A DNA stretch of 64,000 nt from Hyphomonas sp. (GCA_002700305.1 PACZ01000006.1:1-64000); one strand, 5' to 3'; positions 18,108 through 28,569 are shown, counted from the stretch's first letter. Notes: generated by a model from the sequence alone, not told the origin. Numbers and translations: made by a program.

Positions 18108-18428
18108 TCAGCTCGTTTTACCGTCCGGTTCCTGTCCGGTCTCGTTTTCTGGGACGAGGCGTTTGGGGCTGGCGCGCCAGGCATCGATGGCGGCATTGTA
18201 TTCGGCTTCCAGCACGAAGCCGTCTTGATCGGTGTCGAATTTCGTGAATTTCGCGACGGCCTCGGCTTCAGTCGCCCGGCCGCCGGAAGTTTTCCACGAG
18301 ACAAATTCTGCTTCGCTGAGGCGCCCGTCGGAGTCTGTGTCGAGGCCGGAAAAGTCCGGCATTTCGCCGGCGTGGCCCATCAGAGCGGTGGCAAAGGCAG
18401 CCACCACGAGGAATGGGGTGCGTTGCAT
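18108..18428 (-). CDS. secreted EF-hand calcium-binding protein
   Basis: 106 aa with a signal peptide (MQRTPFLVVAAFATALMGHA) and two EF-hand loops, DTDSDGRLSEAEF (about 30-42) and DTDQDGFVLEAEY (about 69-81), both with the full Asp-x-Asp-x-Asp-Gly...Glu set of ligands. It is likely a periplasmic calcium-binding protein; partner unknown. It lies between liuC and the quinone reductase gene with its own hairpin terminator. Confidence 0.85.
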   Translation of the reverse strand: MQRTPFLVVAAFATALMGHAGEMPDFSGLDTDSDGRLSEAEFVSWKTSGGRATEAEAVAKFTKFDTDQDGFVLEAEYNAAIDAWRASPKRLVPENETGQEPDGKTS

Positions 18429-18552
18429 AACGTCTCTCCTTTGTGCTGTGCCGCCTTCAGCTGCGACAAGGAAGAGCCTACGCGAGAGACGCGTTCATGT
18501 TGCGTGAAAACGGGTTCACGACACGATTTTAATGATCGGCCCGGATCAGGGC

Positions 18553-19134
18553 TCAGACGCCCTCGGCGCCGATCTTGCGGCAGAAGGTTTCCCAGGAGCG
18601 GAAGTCTTCCTCATCGAGCTGCCCCACCCCGCCGATGATGGTGTGATGAAGGGGGTGGAAACCGGAAAGACCGAGCAGGCCGCGCTCCAGCGCCTTCAGC
18701 GCCCCGGCATCCATGCCGAACCGGTAGACGAGACCGGGCATGCCCATGGAGACCAGCACGCGGGCTGACTTGCCCTTCATCATCTGGGCGGGCCAGCCCT
18801 TGTCGTTTTCACCGACGAAGAACGCACCCCGGCCAGCCTGCTCGAAGAAGGCTTTCAGGATCGCCGGCATATTGCCCAGCCAGAGCGGGAACGCGATCAG
18901 CAAATGCTCGGCCGCGGCGATCTTCTCCCGTTCTGTCAGGATCGGTTCGGGCGGCGGGGTCCCGAACTCCTCCGCGGACCGCAGCATCGGCACGTCCAAC
19001 GCCGCGACGTCGATACGCGTGACCGTGTGGCCTGCGCTCTCTGCCCCATCGGCATAGGCATCGCACAGGGCGTGAATCAGGTGTTTGGGGTCCGTATCCG
19101 GATGGCCGTTGATGATGCAGATCGATTTGGTCAT
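18553..19134 (-). CDS. NAD(P)H dehydrogenase (quinone), flavodoxin-like fold
   Basis: 193-aa flavoprotein of the NQO1/MdaB/KefF group, expected to reduce quinones by two electrons. It starts MTKSICIINGHPDTDP with the FMN/FAD phosphate loop and has HLLIAFPLWLGNMPAILKAFFEQ, the family flavin-binding segment, followed by GKSARVLVSMGMPG. It lies 89 bases after liuB on the same strand. Substrate not assignable. Confidence 0.85.
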   Translation of the reverse strand: MTKSICIINGHPDTDPKHLIHALCDAYADGAESAGHTVTRIDVAALDVPMLRSAEEFGTPPPEPILTEREKIAAAEHLLIAFPLWLGNMPAILKAFFEQAGRGAFFVGENDKGWPAQMMKGKSARVLVSMGMPGLVYRFGMDAGALKALERGLLGLSGFHPLHHTIIGGVGQLDEEDFRSWETFCRKIGAEGV

Positions 19135-19223
19135 GAGCAGGCCTCGCTTCCTGTCGCACTCTACGACAGGAAGATGTCAGACCTGCGACGTTATGCAATC
19201 CGCAAACGTCCCTATTTCCGGGC

Positions 19224-20831
19224 CTACATCCGGAAGACGCCGAAGCCGCGTTCGCCGAATGGCGCGTTGAGGCTGGCCGACAGGGCGAGGCCCAGCACGC
19301 GGCGCGTGTCTGCCGGATCGATGATGCCATCGTCCCAGAGGCGCGCAGTGGAGAAGTAAGGCGAGCCTTCGGCCTCGTAGAGGTCGCGGATCGGCTGTTT
19401 GAACGCCTCTTCTTCGTCTGCAGGCCATTCGCCGCCCTTGCGCTCGATGCCGTCGCGTTTGACCGTGGCGAGCACGGACGCAGCCTGCTCCCCGCCCATG
19501 ACCGAGATGCGGGCATTCGGCCACATGAACAGGAAGCGCGGAGAGTAAGCCCGGCCGCACATGCCGTAATTCCCTGCCCCGAAGCTGCCGCCGGTGACGA
19601 CAGTGAATTTTGGCACCGAAGCGGTGGCGACCGCGGTCACCATCTTGGCGCCGTCCTTGGCAATGCCGCCGGCCTCGTATTTCGAGCCGACCATGAAGCC
19701 GGTGATGTTCTGCAGGAAAACGAGCGGAATGCGCCGCTGGTCTGCCAGCTCGATGAAGTGGGCCGCCTTCTGCGCGCTCTCGGAGAAGAGAATGCCATTA
19801 TTGGCGAGGATCGCGACCGGCATGCCGTAGAGCCGCGCAAATCCGCAGACGAGGGTTTCGCCATAGAGCTTCTTGAACTCGTGGAACTCAGACCCGTCGA
19901 CGAGGCGCGCGATGACTTCACGGGCATCATAGGGCTCGCGGACATCCTGCGGGACAAGACCGTGCAGCTCGGCCGGGTCGTAAAGCGGCTCTGCCGGCTC
20001 GGTCAGCTCGAAAGGCTGGGGCTTCGGCTTTGCCAGCGTACGGACGATGGAGCGCACAATGGCCAGCGCGTGGGAGTCATGCGCGGCGTAATGGTCTGCG
20101 ACGCCCGAGCGGCGGGCATGCACATCGGCGCCGCCAAGATCCTCCGCCGAGATCACCTCCCCTGTCGCAGCCTTCACCAGCGGCGGGCCGCCGAGGAAGA
20201 TCGTGCCCTGCTTGCGCACGATCACCGTCTCGTCCGACATGGCCGGCACATAGGCGCCGCCGGCAGTGCACGAGCCCATGACGGAGGCGATCTGGGGAAT
20301 GCCCTTCGCGCTCATCTGGGCCTGATTGTAGAAGATGCGGCCGAAATGCTCCCGGTCCGGAAAGACTTCCGACTGGTGCGGCAGGTTTGCACCGCCGCTG
20401 TCGACAAGGTAGATGCACGGCAGATGGTTTTCGAGCGCGACTTCCTGGGCTCTCAGATGTTTCTTCACCGTGATGGGGAAGTAGGCACCGCCCTTTACCG
20501 TGGGGTCATTGCAGACGATCAGGCATTCGCGGCCCTCAACCCGGCCCACGCCGGTGATGATGCCCGCACCAGGCGCCTCGCCGTCATACATGCCATGCGC
20601 GGCCAGCGCGCCGATTTCCAGGAAAGCACTGCCCGGGTCCAGCAGGCGCTCGACCCGCTCCCGCGGGAGCAGCTTGCCCCGGTCGACATGACGCTGGCGC
20701 GAGGCCTCCGGCCCGCCAAGCGCGGCTTTGGATGTGTGCTCGCGCAATTCGTCGAGCAGGCCTTCCATGGCGGCCTTGTTCGCGGCAAAGCGTGGCCCCG
20801 CCACGTCGAGACTGGATTTCAGGACGGGCAT
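19224..20831 (-). CDS. liuB: 3-methylcrotonyl-CoA carboxylase, carboxyltransferase subunit
   Basis: 535 aa, transfers CO2 from LiuD-bound biotin to 3-methylcrotonyl-CoA. The N half carries [21 protein letters not shown], the [15 protein letters not shown] segment and [16 protein letters not shown]; the C half has [27 protein letters not shown] and [25 protein letters not shown], all characteristic of the MCC beta chain rather than of PccB. It starts at ATG 20831, divergent from the cNMP-patatin gene. Confidence 0.95.
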   Translation of the reverse strand: MPVLKSSLDVAGPRFAANKAAMEGLLDELREHTSKAALGGPEASRQRHVDRGKLLPRERVERLLDPGSAFLEIGALAAHGMYDGEAPGAGIITGVGRVEGRECLIVCNDPTVKGGAYFPITVKKHLRAQEVALENHLPCIYLVDSGGANLPHQSEVFPDREHFGRIFYNQAQMSAKGIPQIASVMGSCTAGGAYVPAMSDETVIVRKQGTIFLGGPPLVKAATGEVISAEDLGGADVHARRSGVADHYAAHDSHALAIVRSIVRTLAKPKPQPFELTEPAEPLYDPAELHGLVPQDVREPYDAREVIARLVDGSEFHEFKKLYGETLVCGFARLYGMPVAILANNGILFSESAQKAAHFIELADQRRIPLVFLQNITGFMVGSKYEAGGIAKDGAKMVTAVATASVPKFTVVTGGSFGAGNYGMCGRAYSPRFLFMWPNARISVMGGEQAASVLATVKRDGIERKGGEWPADEEEAFKQPIRDLYEAEGSPYFSTARLWDDGIIDPADTRRVLGLALSASLNAPFGERGFGVFRM

Positions 20832-20947
20832 TCAGCCTCCCTTCAGAAGTTTTTGGCAGGCTTAGCTGCCTCTGGGTCAGGTGTCACGCGTGTGTCACCG
20901 GTTTTTACCAGACTGGGAAACGCACCCTCTAGGAAAGGCCGCTGACC

Positions 20948-22753
20948 ATGCGCATGTTCAGGAACATGAAACTGGACATCACGCCCTCTCTGAAGGCGAT
21001 TGCCTTCCTGAAGGATGTGCCGGCCAAGGTGATGCGGGCGGCCGGACAGGAAGCGGCCTGGTATTGCGTGCCAGCCGGCGGGACGCTGTTCCTGCGCAAT
21101 GAACCGGCCGACAAGATCTATTTCGTCCTGTCGGGCGCCCTCGGGGCCTTCCGGGTCAATCCCAACGGCCAGAGCGAATTCATCGGCCATATCCGCCCCG
21201 GCGAGCCGGTCGGCGAGATGTCCATGTTCCTCGGCGGGATCGACCTCGACGGCGACGGCGCCCCGGAAGACGCGCCGCACACAAGCTCGGTCTATGCTCT
21301 GCGGGATTCCGAAGTCGTCGGCTTCTCGCGCGAAGGCTGGCGGCAAATGGTCAAGCATGATCCGGAACTGCTGGAGCAGATGATCCGCATTATCCTGCGC
21401 CGCGTCGGCCGGGAGGGACAGCGCAATATCAGCTCGGCGCCGAAAGTCTTCACCCTGGTTGCCACCTCCCCCACCATCGACCTGGAACTGCGCGCCGAAG
21501 CCCTGAAGTCGAGCCTGGAAGCGCTGGGCAAGTCTGCGGTGATCGTCGGCGAATCGAAGGGCGCAGAGAAGCCGGCTGCCTTCTTCGACCAGCTCGATCA
21601 GAACAACGACATTGTAATCCTCATCTCCACGATCGGCGATACACGCTGGTACCGCCTGTCCGTGCGCCAGGCTGACCGGATCTGGGTGTTCGGCCGCGCC
21701 GATGCCAAACCGTCCAATCCGCTGATGCCGGAGGACGACTCCCCGGCCCGCGAGCTGAAACTGGTCGACGTCGTGCTGCTGCACCCCGGCGACAACCGGC
21801 GCGCCTGCCGGCCAGTCGAATGGCTCGAAGCTGCTGGCGCAAGCCGCCTGTTCCACTGGCAGGGCATGAGCGGGCCGAACTGTGACCGGCTGGCACGGGT
21901 GATGGCAGGTATCTCGGTCGGGCTGATCCTGTCTGGTGGTGGAGCACGGGCCTATTCGCACATCGGTGTCGTGCGGGCGATGCGCGACCGGGGCGTGCCG
22001 ATCGACTTTGTCGGCGGTGCCTCCATGGGGGCTGTCATTGCCGGCTGTGTCGCCATGGGCTGGGACGATGCCGAAATCGACCGGCGCATCCGCAAGGCCT
22101 TCGTGGAGACCAACCCCCTTGGCGATTACACCCTGCCCGTCGTGGGCATGGTCAAGGGATTGCGGGTGAATGCCCGTCTGAAAGAACATTTCGGGGACGC
22201 GGAAATCGGTGACCTCGCCCTGCCTTTCTTTGCGACCTCGACCAATCTGATGACCGGGACGCAGAGAATTCACCGGACCGGCCTTCTGCGGGACGCGTTG
22301 CGGGCGACGATCTCCCTGCCCGGCATCCTGCCGCCGGTTGTGGATGGCAATGATCTTCTGGTCGATGGCGCCGTGCTGAACAATTTCCCGGTCGATGTCA
22401 TGCGCGACATGCATCGCGGCTTTGTCATCGGATCAGATGTCACGCGCCAGCCGGAAGGCCTGAAGATCGAAGAGTTCGAAAAGCCGGCGGGATTCTTCCG
22501 CTGGGTCCTGCGGCATGGTTTCTCGAACCCGCCGCCCATTGCCGGCGTCCTGATGCGGGCGGCAACCATCCGGGCCGATACCCAGTTCGGCCGCGACATC
22601 ACCGACGTGCTGATCCTGCCGGAACTGGCGGAAACCGAGCTGCGCGACTGGGAGAATTACGAGGCAACCGTCGAGTCCGGCTATCAGGCGGCCCTTCTGG
22701 CCCTGGATGAAGCTGGAATGGGCGCATCCGCCCGTCTACAGCCGGCTAAATGA
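20948..22753 (+). CDS. cyclic-nucleotide-binding patatin-like phospholipase (NTE/RssA type)
   Basis: 601 aa. The N-terminal 150 residues form a cNMP-binding beta-roll (GTLFLRNEPADKIYFVLSGAL, then RPGEPVGEMSMFLGG). A middle region of about 160 residues matches the linker of bacterial NTE homologues, and the patatin domain follows: oxyanion loop GGGARAYSHIG, nucleophile Ser359 in GASMG, and catalytic Asp473 in DGAVLNN. It is probably a membrane-associated lysophospholipase/esterase under nucleotide control. ATG 20948 is used; ATG codons at 20954 and 20966 are alternatives. Confidence 0.88.
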   Translation: MRMFRNMKLDITPSLKAIAFLKDVPAKVMRAAGQEAAWYCVPAGGTLFLRNEPADKIYFVLSGALGAFRVNPNGQSEFIGHIRPGEPVGEMSMFLGGIDLDGDGAPEDAPHTSSVYALRDSEVVGFSREGWRQMVKHDPELLEQMIRIILRRVGREGQRNISSAPKVFTLVATSPTIDLELRAEALKSSLEALGKSAVIVGESKGAEKPAAFFDQLDQNNDIVILISTIGDTRWYRLSVRQADRIWVFGRADAKPSNPLMPEDDSPARELKLVDVVLLHPGDNRRACRPVEWLEAAGASRLFHWQGMSGPNCDRLARVMAGISVGLILSGGGARAYSHIGVVRAMRDRGVPIDFVGGASMGAVIAGCVAMGWDDAEIDRRIRKAFVETNPLGDYTLPVVGMVKGLRVNARLKEHFGDAEIGDLALPFFATSTNLMTGTQRIHRTGLLRDALRATISLPGILPPVVDGNDLLVDGAVLNNFPVDVMRDMHRGFVIGSDVTRQPEGLKIEEFEKPAGFFRWVLRHGFSNPPPIAGVLMRAATIRADTQFGRDITDVLILPELAETELRDWENYEATVESGYQAALLALDEAGMGASARLQPAK

Positions 22754-22828
22754 CGGACCTGTAATTTTCAATACAGTGTTAAGCATATTCGTGCAGCTTC
22801 CCCGAGGGCTGAAGGGGGAGGATGGGAG

Positions 22829-24805
22829 ATGCTGGGCATGGATATGGCGCTTTGGGATATGCTGCCGGTTGTCATCTGCGAGACGGCCGCTGTGCGGGAC
22901 GCGTCCGGCAAGCTGATCGATCTGGAATGGACGGCGTCCAACCGCCTCATGAACGAGTCGATCCGGCCCGACGGCAGCAGTATCGTCGGAATGCGCATCT
23001 TCGAGTTCGATGCTGCCTACAAGAATTCCGAAATGGTCCGTGCGGTCATCCATGTGATCGAAACCGGAGAGTCCCGTACGTTCCACACCTCTGCCGGCCG
23101 CGCGGCCCAGATGCTCGGCAAGGTGATGAAAACCACCATTATCCCGGTTGAACGCGAAGGCGAACGCCGCGCCCTGTCGGTGTCCCACGAAGTGACCGAA
23201 CTTGCACAGGAGCGCGACGAGGCACTGCGGCTGTACGAACTGGCAAAGACCGCCTGCGACAACGCTCTGCACGGCATCATCCTGAACGATACCGCCGGAC
23301 GCATCATTTATGTGAACCGTGCCCTGTGCGAGATGTCTGAATTCACCGAGGAAGAGCTCATTGGCAAGGATGTCGGCATCCTGACAGGCGATGAAACCTA
23401 TGAGCCGGATGCCGAACTGGCGATGAAACTGGCCAGCGGTGAAATGCTGCGGCACGTGACGCAAGCGGAAACACCGACCAAGTCCGGCGGCACAAACCAG
23501 GTCGAGCTTTCACTCACCAGCGCCCGCTGGGGGGAACGCGGCGAACGGATCTTCATCACCTATGTCAGGGACATAAGGGAAGAACGCCGCAATGCCCACG
23601 AACTGCGTGACGCCCTGAACCGGGCAGAACAGGGCACGCGGCTGAAATCCGAATTCCTGGCGAACATGAGCCATGAGATCCGTACGCCGTTGAATGGCGT
23701 GCTGGGCATGACGCAGGTCCTCGCCCATACGGACCTCACCCCGGACCAGAAGGAACAGGTCGCCACGATCCTCGACTCCGGCAAAACGCTGATGTCGATC
23801 CTGAACGATATTCTGGATCTATCGAAGATCGAGGCCGGCAAACTGGAAGTAACCCCGGTCACCGGTGATTTGCGCCACAAGCTGAGCCGCATGATCAAGT
23901 TGCACGCGGCGACGGCAGAGGAGAAGGGCATCAGTCTCCAGCTCTTCATCGATCCGAGCGTCCCGTCCCGGATGAAATTCGATCCCGTGCGCGTGCGCCA
24001 ATGCGTCGGCAATTTGGTTTCCAATGCCATCAAGTTCACGGAAAAAGGCGACGTGATGGTGGTCGTGACCTGCGAGCCCACACGGTCGGGCAACATGCGC
24101 GTAATCGTTCATGTGACTGACTCCGGATGTGGTATTCCGGCTGAAAAGATCGACCGCGTGTTCGAGAGTTTCTCGCAGGCCGACGGCTCAACCACACGCC
24201 GGTTCGGCGGCACGGGGCTCGGCCTGCCAATTACCCGCAAGCTGGCCCAGATGATGGGCGGAGACGTCACCGTCGTCAGCGAGCCCGGCCGCGGTTCTGT
24301 CTTTACACTGAAATTCGAAGCTGAATCCAGCGACGTGATTCACCTGCACGAAGACGTGCTGCCCAACCCTGCCGCGCCGAAAGCCGCGCGCGATGGCCTC
24401 GGCGGCCGCCGTGCTCTTGTGGTCGACGATAATGGTATCAACCGCCGTGTTGCCCGCACTTTCCTGGAGCACTATGGCCTGGAAGTGTCCGAAGCCGGGG
24501 ACGGTAATGAAGCGCTCGAAGCGCTCGATCACGAGCCGTTCGATATCGTCCTGATGGACATCCACATGCCGGGCCTCGATGGCGCCGAGGCCTTCAAACG
24601 CCTGCGCAATTCCGCGAGCCTCAACCGCGTCGTGCCCGTGATTGCCCTGACAGCCGATTCCATGCGCGGCGACCGGGAGAAATATCTCGCGAAAGGCTTC
24701 GACGGCTATGTCGCCAAGCCGATAGATGAGCGATCGCTCGTCACCGTCATCGGACAGGTGCTCAGCGTCCCGACGGACTTCGGAGAACGCCGCGCCCGGG
24801 CCTGA
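22829..24805 (+). CDS. cytosolic PAS-PAS hybrid histidine kinase with C-terminal receiver
   Basis: 658 aa with no membrane segment. An N-terminal PAS-like region (VVICETAAVRDASGKLIDLEWTASN) is followed by a second PAS (DNALHGIILNDTAGRIIYVNRALCEMS), a DHp helix with phospho-acceptor His282 (NMSHEIRTPLNG), a HATPase domain (N box NLVSNAIKFTEKG, G1 DSGCGIP, G2 GGTGLGLPI) and a receiver with Asp577 (VLMDIHMPG) and the late Lys in YVAKPID. It follows the cNMP-patatin gene by 75 bases. No cognate response regulator is adjacent. Confidence 0.93.
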   Translation: MLGMDMALWDMLPVVICETAAVRDASGKLIDLEWTASNRLMNESIRPDGSSIVGMRIFEFDAAYKNSEMVRAVIHVIETGESRTFHTSAGRAAQMLGKVMKTTIIPVEREGERRALSVSHEVTELAQERDEALRLYELAKTACDNALHGIILNDTAGRIIYVNRALCEMSEFTEEELIGKDVGILTGDETYEPDAELAMKLASGEMLRHVTQAETPTKSGGTNQVELSLTSARWGERGERIFITYVRDIREERRNAHELRDALNRAEQGTRLKSEFLANMSHEIRTPLNGVLGMTQVLAHTDLTPDQKEQVATILDSGKTLMSILNDILDLSKIEAGKLEVTPVTGDLRHKLSRMIKLHAATAEEKGISLQLFIDPSVPSRMKFDPVRVRQCVGNLVSNAIKFTEKGDVMVVVTCEPTRSGNMRVIVHVTDSGCGIPAEKIDRVFESFSQADGSTTRRFGGTGLGLPITRKLAQMMGGDVTVVSEPGRGSVFTLKFEAESSDVIHLHEDVLPNPAAPKAARDGLGGRRALVVDDNGINRRVARTFLEHYGLEVSEAGDGNEALEALDHEPFDIVLMDIHMPGLDGAEAFKRLRNSASLNRVVPVIALTADSMRGDREKYLAKGFDGYVAKPIDERSLVTVIGQVLSVPTDFGERRARA

Positions 24806-24810
24806 TGGCT

Positions 24811-25449
24811 TCACGGCGAGCGCTGTGGGCGCCGGTTGCATTCGGGTGCACCATAGGCGTCCGCATAGGACCTGCCGAAGCAGACAATCAATCCATCCAC
24901 GACACCGAGGTTCAGGTTATCCGCTGGCACCTTGGCTACCAGATTGGCCCGTTCCGCTTCCAGGGCTGACCGGTTTCCTTCAACAAAAGCTATGGTTGCG
25001 CGCACATATTCATTCCAGCCGCCAATGCTCTGCTCTTCAGGTTTGATCGACTTGTTGAACAGATCCAGTGCTTCCTGAGGTTGCCCATGCATCGCCCTGA
25101 TCTGTCCTTCATGCCAGTAAAGCAGTGGAATTTCCCCATCTTCGCTAAACTGCACCTCCCCTTGCGGGAAAGCATGGCTCACAGGCTCTCCCCTCGCCCG
25201 CAGAGCTGCGTGATAGTCGCGAATAAGGTCAGCGGCTGCAAGTTCACACCCCGGCTTTGCGCTTACTGAACGCAACCCGTCAGGCGCCTGATCGAATGTC
25301 CAGTAGTCCATTGAGAAATAGGCATCACGATCTGTGAAGCATGGCGTCCCATCTGCGGCCTGCGCAGCCATGAGATCTGGTTTTTCACTCAAAGACGTGC
25401 AGGCCGAAGCGGCCAGAATGCCAACAAGCAGTAGCTTTACCCGCCTCAT
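24811..25449 (-). CDS. lipoprotein of unknown function
   Basis: 212 aa with a lipobox signal (LLVGILAASAC, Cys17). A helical region around residues 110-160 (EGQIRAMHGQPQEALDLFNKSIKPEEQ) resembles a single tetratricopeptide-like unit. Four further Cys residues (near 37, 69, 190 and 204) could form disulphides in the periplasm. It ends 5 bases from the stop of the convergent histidine kinase. No family assigned. Confidence 0.65.
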   Translation of the reverse strand: MRRVKLLLVGILAASACTSLSEKPDLMAAQAADGTPCFTDRDAYFSMDYWTFDQAPDGLRSVSAKPGCELAAADLIRDYHAALRARGEPVSHAFPQGEVQFSEDGEIPLLYWHEGQIRAMHGQPQEALDLFNKSIKPEEQSIGGWNEYVRATIAFVEGNRSALEAERANLVAKVPADNLNLGVVDGLIVCFGRSYADAYGAPECNRRPQRSP

Positions 25450-25571
25450 AATTTCCTCTCTTGATTGTGAAAAATGCTACCCTTGAGAGGGGCGACCGGC
25501 AACATAGATAAGAAACGGGTGAGTATAGATTTCTTGTTTTTGCAGACTGGCCCGCCCGCGCCTGAGGAGGC

Positions 25572-26099
25572 TCAGGGCAATCCTTCCGGGAGGCGATAGT
25601 AGAAGCCCATCATCCTGAGGCGGAGGTACCGCTTCCGCGTCAGGATCATCGCGGAGGCGTCAGCTTCCAGATTGTTGAAGGAAAGCCGGATAAAAGCCAC
25701 TTCTGACTGCCGGAAGGATTCCCATGCGGCCTGATCTGCATCGAGCAGCGTGCCGAAACTGTCTATCTGGCGCGTCGGATCGAGACTCCGGTAATTCTTG
25801 CGCCTTTCGATTTTCAGGCGCGTAATCTGCCGCTCGATCAGGGTTTCGATCCTGCGTGTTTCAAGACGATAGCAGCCGGACATTTTGCGGTACGACGTGT
25901 CGGCCTCGACCATGCAAGCACTGAACGCGCCGGAGTAGCAGTCCCAAAGCGTCTCGGGGGTTTCGTATCCGACATCTTCAAGCGTACAGGCCTCGATCTC
26001 GGCGAGAGCCGTCTCTTCCGCCGTATCAGCTTCTTCCGCCAGCGCAGGCGCCGCGCCCTGCGCGATCAGAATCAGGGCAGCTGAAAGCGCGCGTCTCAT
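25572..26099 (-). CDS. periplasmic protein, possibly LprI/DUF1311-like
   Basis: 175 aa with a signal peptide ending in APALA. Four Cys lie in the first half of the mature chain, and the segment [20 protein letters not shown] resembles the core of the DUF1311 lysozyme-inhibitor-like domain, though the match is partial. Its ATG overlaps the stop of liuA by four bases (ATGA), so it is translated with liuA, an odd pairing for a periplasmic protein. Confidence 0.6.
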   Translation of the reverse strand: MRRALSAALILIAQGAAPALAEEADTAEETALAEIEACTLEDVGYETPETLWDCYSGAFSACMVEADTSYRKMSGCYRLETRRIETLIERQITRLKIERRKNYRSLDPTRQIDSFGTLLDADQAAWESFRQSEVAFIRLSFNNLEADASAMILTRKRYLRLRMMGFYYRLPEGLP

Positions 26100-27268
26100 C
26101 CCGTCTCGCCGAACAGTTCGCGGCCGATCAGCCAGCGGCGGATCTCGGAGGTCCCTGCCCCGATCTCGTAGAGTTTTGCATCACGCAGCAAGCGGCCGGT
26201 CGGATATTCGTTGATATAGCCATTGCCGCCGAGGATCTGGATGGCATCGAGCGCGAGCTTCGTCGCAGTCTCTGCCGCGTAGAGGATCGCGCCTGCAGCA
26301 TCCTTGCGGGTCGTCTCGCCCCGGTCGCAGGATTTGGCGACGGCATAAACATAGGCCTTGGCCGCATTCATCTGGACATACATGTCGGCGACCTTGCCCT
26401 GGATCAGCTGGAACTCGCCGATCGACTGCCCGAACTGTTTGCGGTCATGGATGTAGGGAATCACGACATCCATACAGGCCTGCATGATGCCGGTCGGCCC
26501 GGCTGACAACACGGCGCGCTCATAGTCGAGCCCGCTCATCAGCACACGGACACCGCCATTCAGCGGCCCCATGATGTTCTCTTCCGGTACTTCGCAGTCT
26601 TCGAAGACCAGTTCGCCGGTTTCCGATCCGCGCATGCCGAGCTTGTCGAGCTTCTGCGCGACGGAGAAGCCTTTCATGTCCCGTTCGATCAGGAAGGCGG
26701 TGATGCCTTTCGATCCGGCCTCAGGCTCGGTTTTCGCGTAAACGACGAGCACATCCGCATCCGGCGCATTGGTGATCCACATCTTTGTGCCGTTCAGCAC
26801 ATAGCGGTCGCCCTTCTTCTCGGCGCGCAGCTTCATCGAGACGACGTCTGAGCCCGCCCCACTCTCGCTCATGGCGAGAGAACCGAGATGCTCGCCGCTC
26901 ATCAGTTTCGGCAGGTAGCGCGCTTTCTGGGCGTCAGACGCCCAGCGGCGGATCTGGTTCACGCAGAGGTTCGAATGGGCCCCATAGGACAGGCCGACCG
27001 AGGCGGACGCGCGGGAGATTTCCTCCATCGCCACGACATGTTCGAGATAGCCGAGGCCAGTGCCGCCCCATTCCTCTTCCACCGTGATGCCCAGCAGGCC
27101 GAGTTCGCCCATCTTTGGCAGCAGGTCACGCGGGAATTTGTCCGTCTTGTCGATCTCGGCCGCACGCGGCGCGATTTCGTTCTGGGCAAAACTTGCCACG
27201 GTTTCGCGGATCATGTCGGCGGTTTCGCCGAGGTCGAAGTTCAAGGTGGGATATGTGTTCGCAATCAT
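26096..27268 (-). CDS. liuA: isovaleryl-CoA dehydrogenase
   Basis: 390-aa FAD-dependent acyl-CoA dehydrogenase. It has the IVD-like segments [79 protein letters not shown] and the late [32 protein letters not shown]; the catalytic Glu of IVD-type enzymes is consistent with [16 protein letters not shown]. It performs the first committed step of leucine catabolism after branched-chain ketoacid oxidation. It heads a transcript that includes the 25572 gene. Confidence 0.94.
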   Translation of the reverse strand: MIANTYPTLNFDLGETADMIRETVASFAQNEIAPRAAEIDKTDKFPRDLLPKMGELGLLGITVEEEWGGTGLGYLEHVVAMEEISRASASVGLSYGAHSNLCVNQIRRWASDAQKARYLPKLMSGEHLGSLAMSESGAGSDVVSMKLRAEKKGDRYVLNGTKMWITNAPDADVLVVYAKTEPEAGSKGITAFLIERDMKGFSVAQKLDKLGMRGSETGELVFEDCEVPEENIMGPLNGGVRVLMSGLDYERAVLSAGPTGIMQACMDVVIPYIHDRKQFGQSIGEFQLIQGKVADMYVQMNAAKAYVYAVAKSCDRGETTRKDAAGAILYAAETATKLALDAIQILGGNGYINEYPTGRLLRDAKLYEIGAGTSEIRRWLIGRELFGETG

Positions 27269-27306
27269 TGCGGTTGATTAGCAGGCCGTTCCCGGCCTGT
27301 CAGCAG

Positions 27307-28464
27307 TCAATCCTGCCGCGTGATCGCCCGGTAGAGATAGTAGATCGCCAGCACGCTCAAGAGGACCGAGCCGAAGGCCAGCAAGGGACCGACAAAGGCT
27401 TCGCCCTCTCCGGCCGGAAACCGCTGCGGTGCTGGCGTCGCCGTCCGGCGGACGCCTTCGAACACACCCCAGAGGCCGAGGCCGGACAGGAGCGCATAAG
27501 GCAGCCAGCGCAGCAGGCTGATGTCGCCGTTCAGTCCGTTACCGCGGGCCGGCGGCACGGTCGGCGGGCGCAGGATCTCCCGGCGGCCGTCCGGAATCTC
27601 AGGAACCGTCTGGCGCTGGACCGGCTCAGTCTTGGGCGTTGGCGCCATCCGGGGGTGGCGGGCCTCAATGACCGTGTCATCCGGCCGGTCGTCTTCATGG
27701 CCATCCGGCTCTGCCAGGGCTGACACTGCCCGGGTGATTTCGTCAGCCGTTGGCACGCCGGTCTCGGACGCGTCCTGCGGCGCGCTTGCAGCTTGCTGTT
27801 CGTCCAGCAGTTTCGTCATCCGCTCGGCAACAGCCCGGGCTGCGGCCTGCGGGGCCGTGTCGGCGCCCGGCCGGGGCGGCGCAGCGGACGTCTGGCCATC
27901 CTCGGTCCGCGCCTCGATCACGACGGCGCGTTCCCGCGACATGGCGAGCGCCGCGCCGGGATCAAATTGCGGACGCATCAAGGCACCGGGCACGGGGATG
28001 CGGCCGGATGGGTGTTCCAGGAATAGGGCCTTCTCGGCCGCGCGCCGGCGGACCAGCGCATCCACCACGCGGACCTCGCCATCCACCCTGCCCTTCCGCC
28101 AGGCGGTCATGCCTTCGGCGGCCTGCAGCCGCTCGCCGCTGTTCAGAAGTGCCAGCACGTTGGATTCCAGGAAGGCGTCCGTGCCGATATTGAAAGCGAA
28201 GGACACCAGCGCGTCGAATTCATTCTGGGTGAGCGGTGTCAGCACACGCTCGCGGATCAACTCCTCGATCGGTGCCAGGTCATGGTGGCGCAGCACGAGT
28301 TCGGCATCGGCGCGGGTGACACGCAGGCCTTCGCGGGCGCCGGCCGTGTGGCCGAAACCAACGATCCAGTTGCCGTCCGGCAGGCGGGTGGCGCGCGCAC
28401 GAAAGCCCTCGAAGCTCTTGATAAGCTCGACCCCGGCTCCGGACGTGCGCATTGGCAGGGCCAT
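27307..28464 (-). CDS. spmX: SpmX-like polarity factor with inactive-looking lysozyme domain
   Basis: 385 aa: an N-terminal GH24 lysozyme-like domain (residues 5-150), a proline/charged-rich middle (about 160-320) and two C-terminal membrane segments (about 325-345 and 358-380). This is the architecture of Caulobacter SpmX, which places the DivJ kinase at the old pole. Residues 19-40 align without gaps to the GH24 active-site stretch: Glu19 is kept, but the catalytic Asp position holds Leu28 and the Thr position Ile34, the kind of loss described for SpmX. ATG 28464 or 28452 fits the family start. Its presence suggests a Caulobacterales-type cell cycle. Confidence 0.88.
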   Translation of the reverse strand: MALPMRTSGAGVELIKSFEGFRARATRLPDGNWIVGFGHTAGAREGLRVTRADAELVLRHHDLAPIEELIRERVLTPLTQNEFDALVSFAFNIGTDAFLESNVLALLNSGERLQAAEGMTAWRKGRVDGEVRVVDALVRRRAAEKALFLEHPSGRIPVPGALMRPQFDPGAALAMSRERAVVIEARTEDGQTSAAPPRPGADTAPQAAARAVAERMTKLLDEQQAASAPQDASETGVPTADEITRAVSALAEPDGHEDDRPDDTVIEARHPRMAPTPKTEPVQRQTVPEIPDGRREILRPPTVPPARGNGLNGDISLLRWLPYALLSGLGLWGVFEGVRRTATPAPQRFPAGEGEAFVGPLLAFGSVLLSVLAIYYLYRAITRQD

Positions 28465-28569
28465 GCAGAATGGCTCCCGTATTGAAACAGTTGATGTTTT
28501 TCTATGCCGCACCCTTGCAAATGGCGCGCCTTTTCCCCTGAGAGGTGAGTCCGGCGGCGTTGCCGGGCC

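Noticed and set aside
20843-22414. 523-codon open frame antisense to the cNMP-patatin gene
   Set aside because: The opposite strand has complete catalytic motifs; this frame has none.
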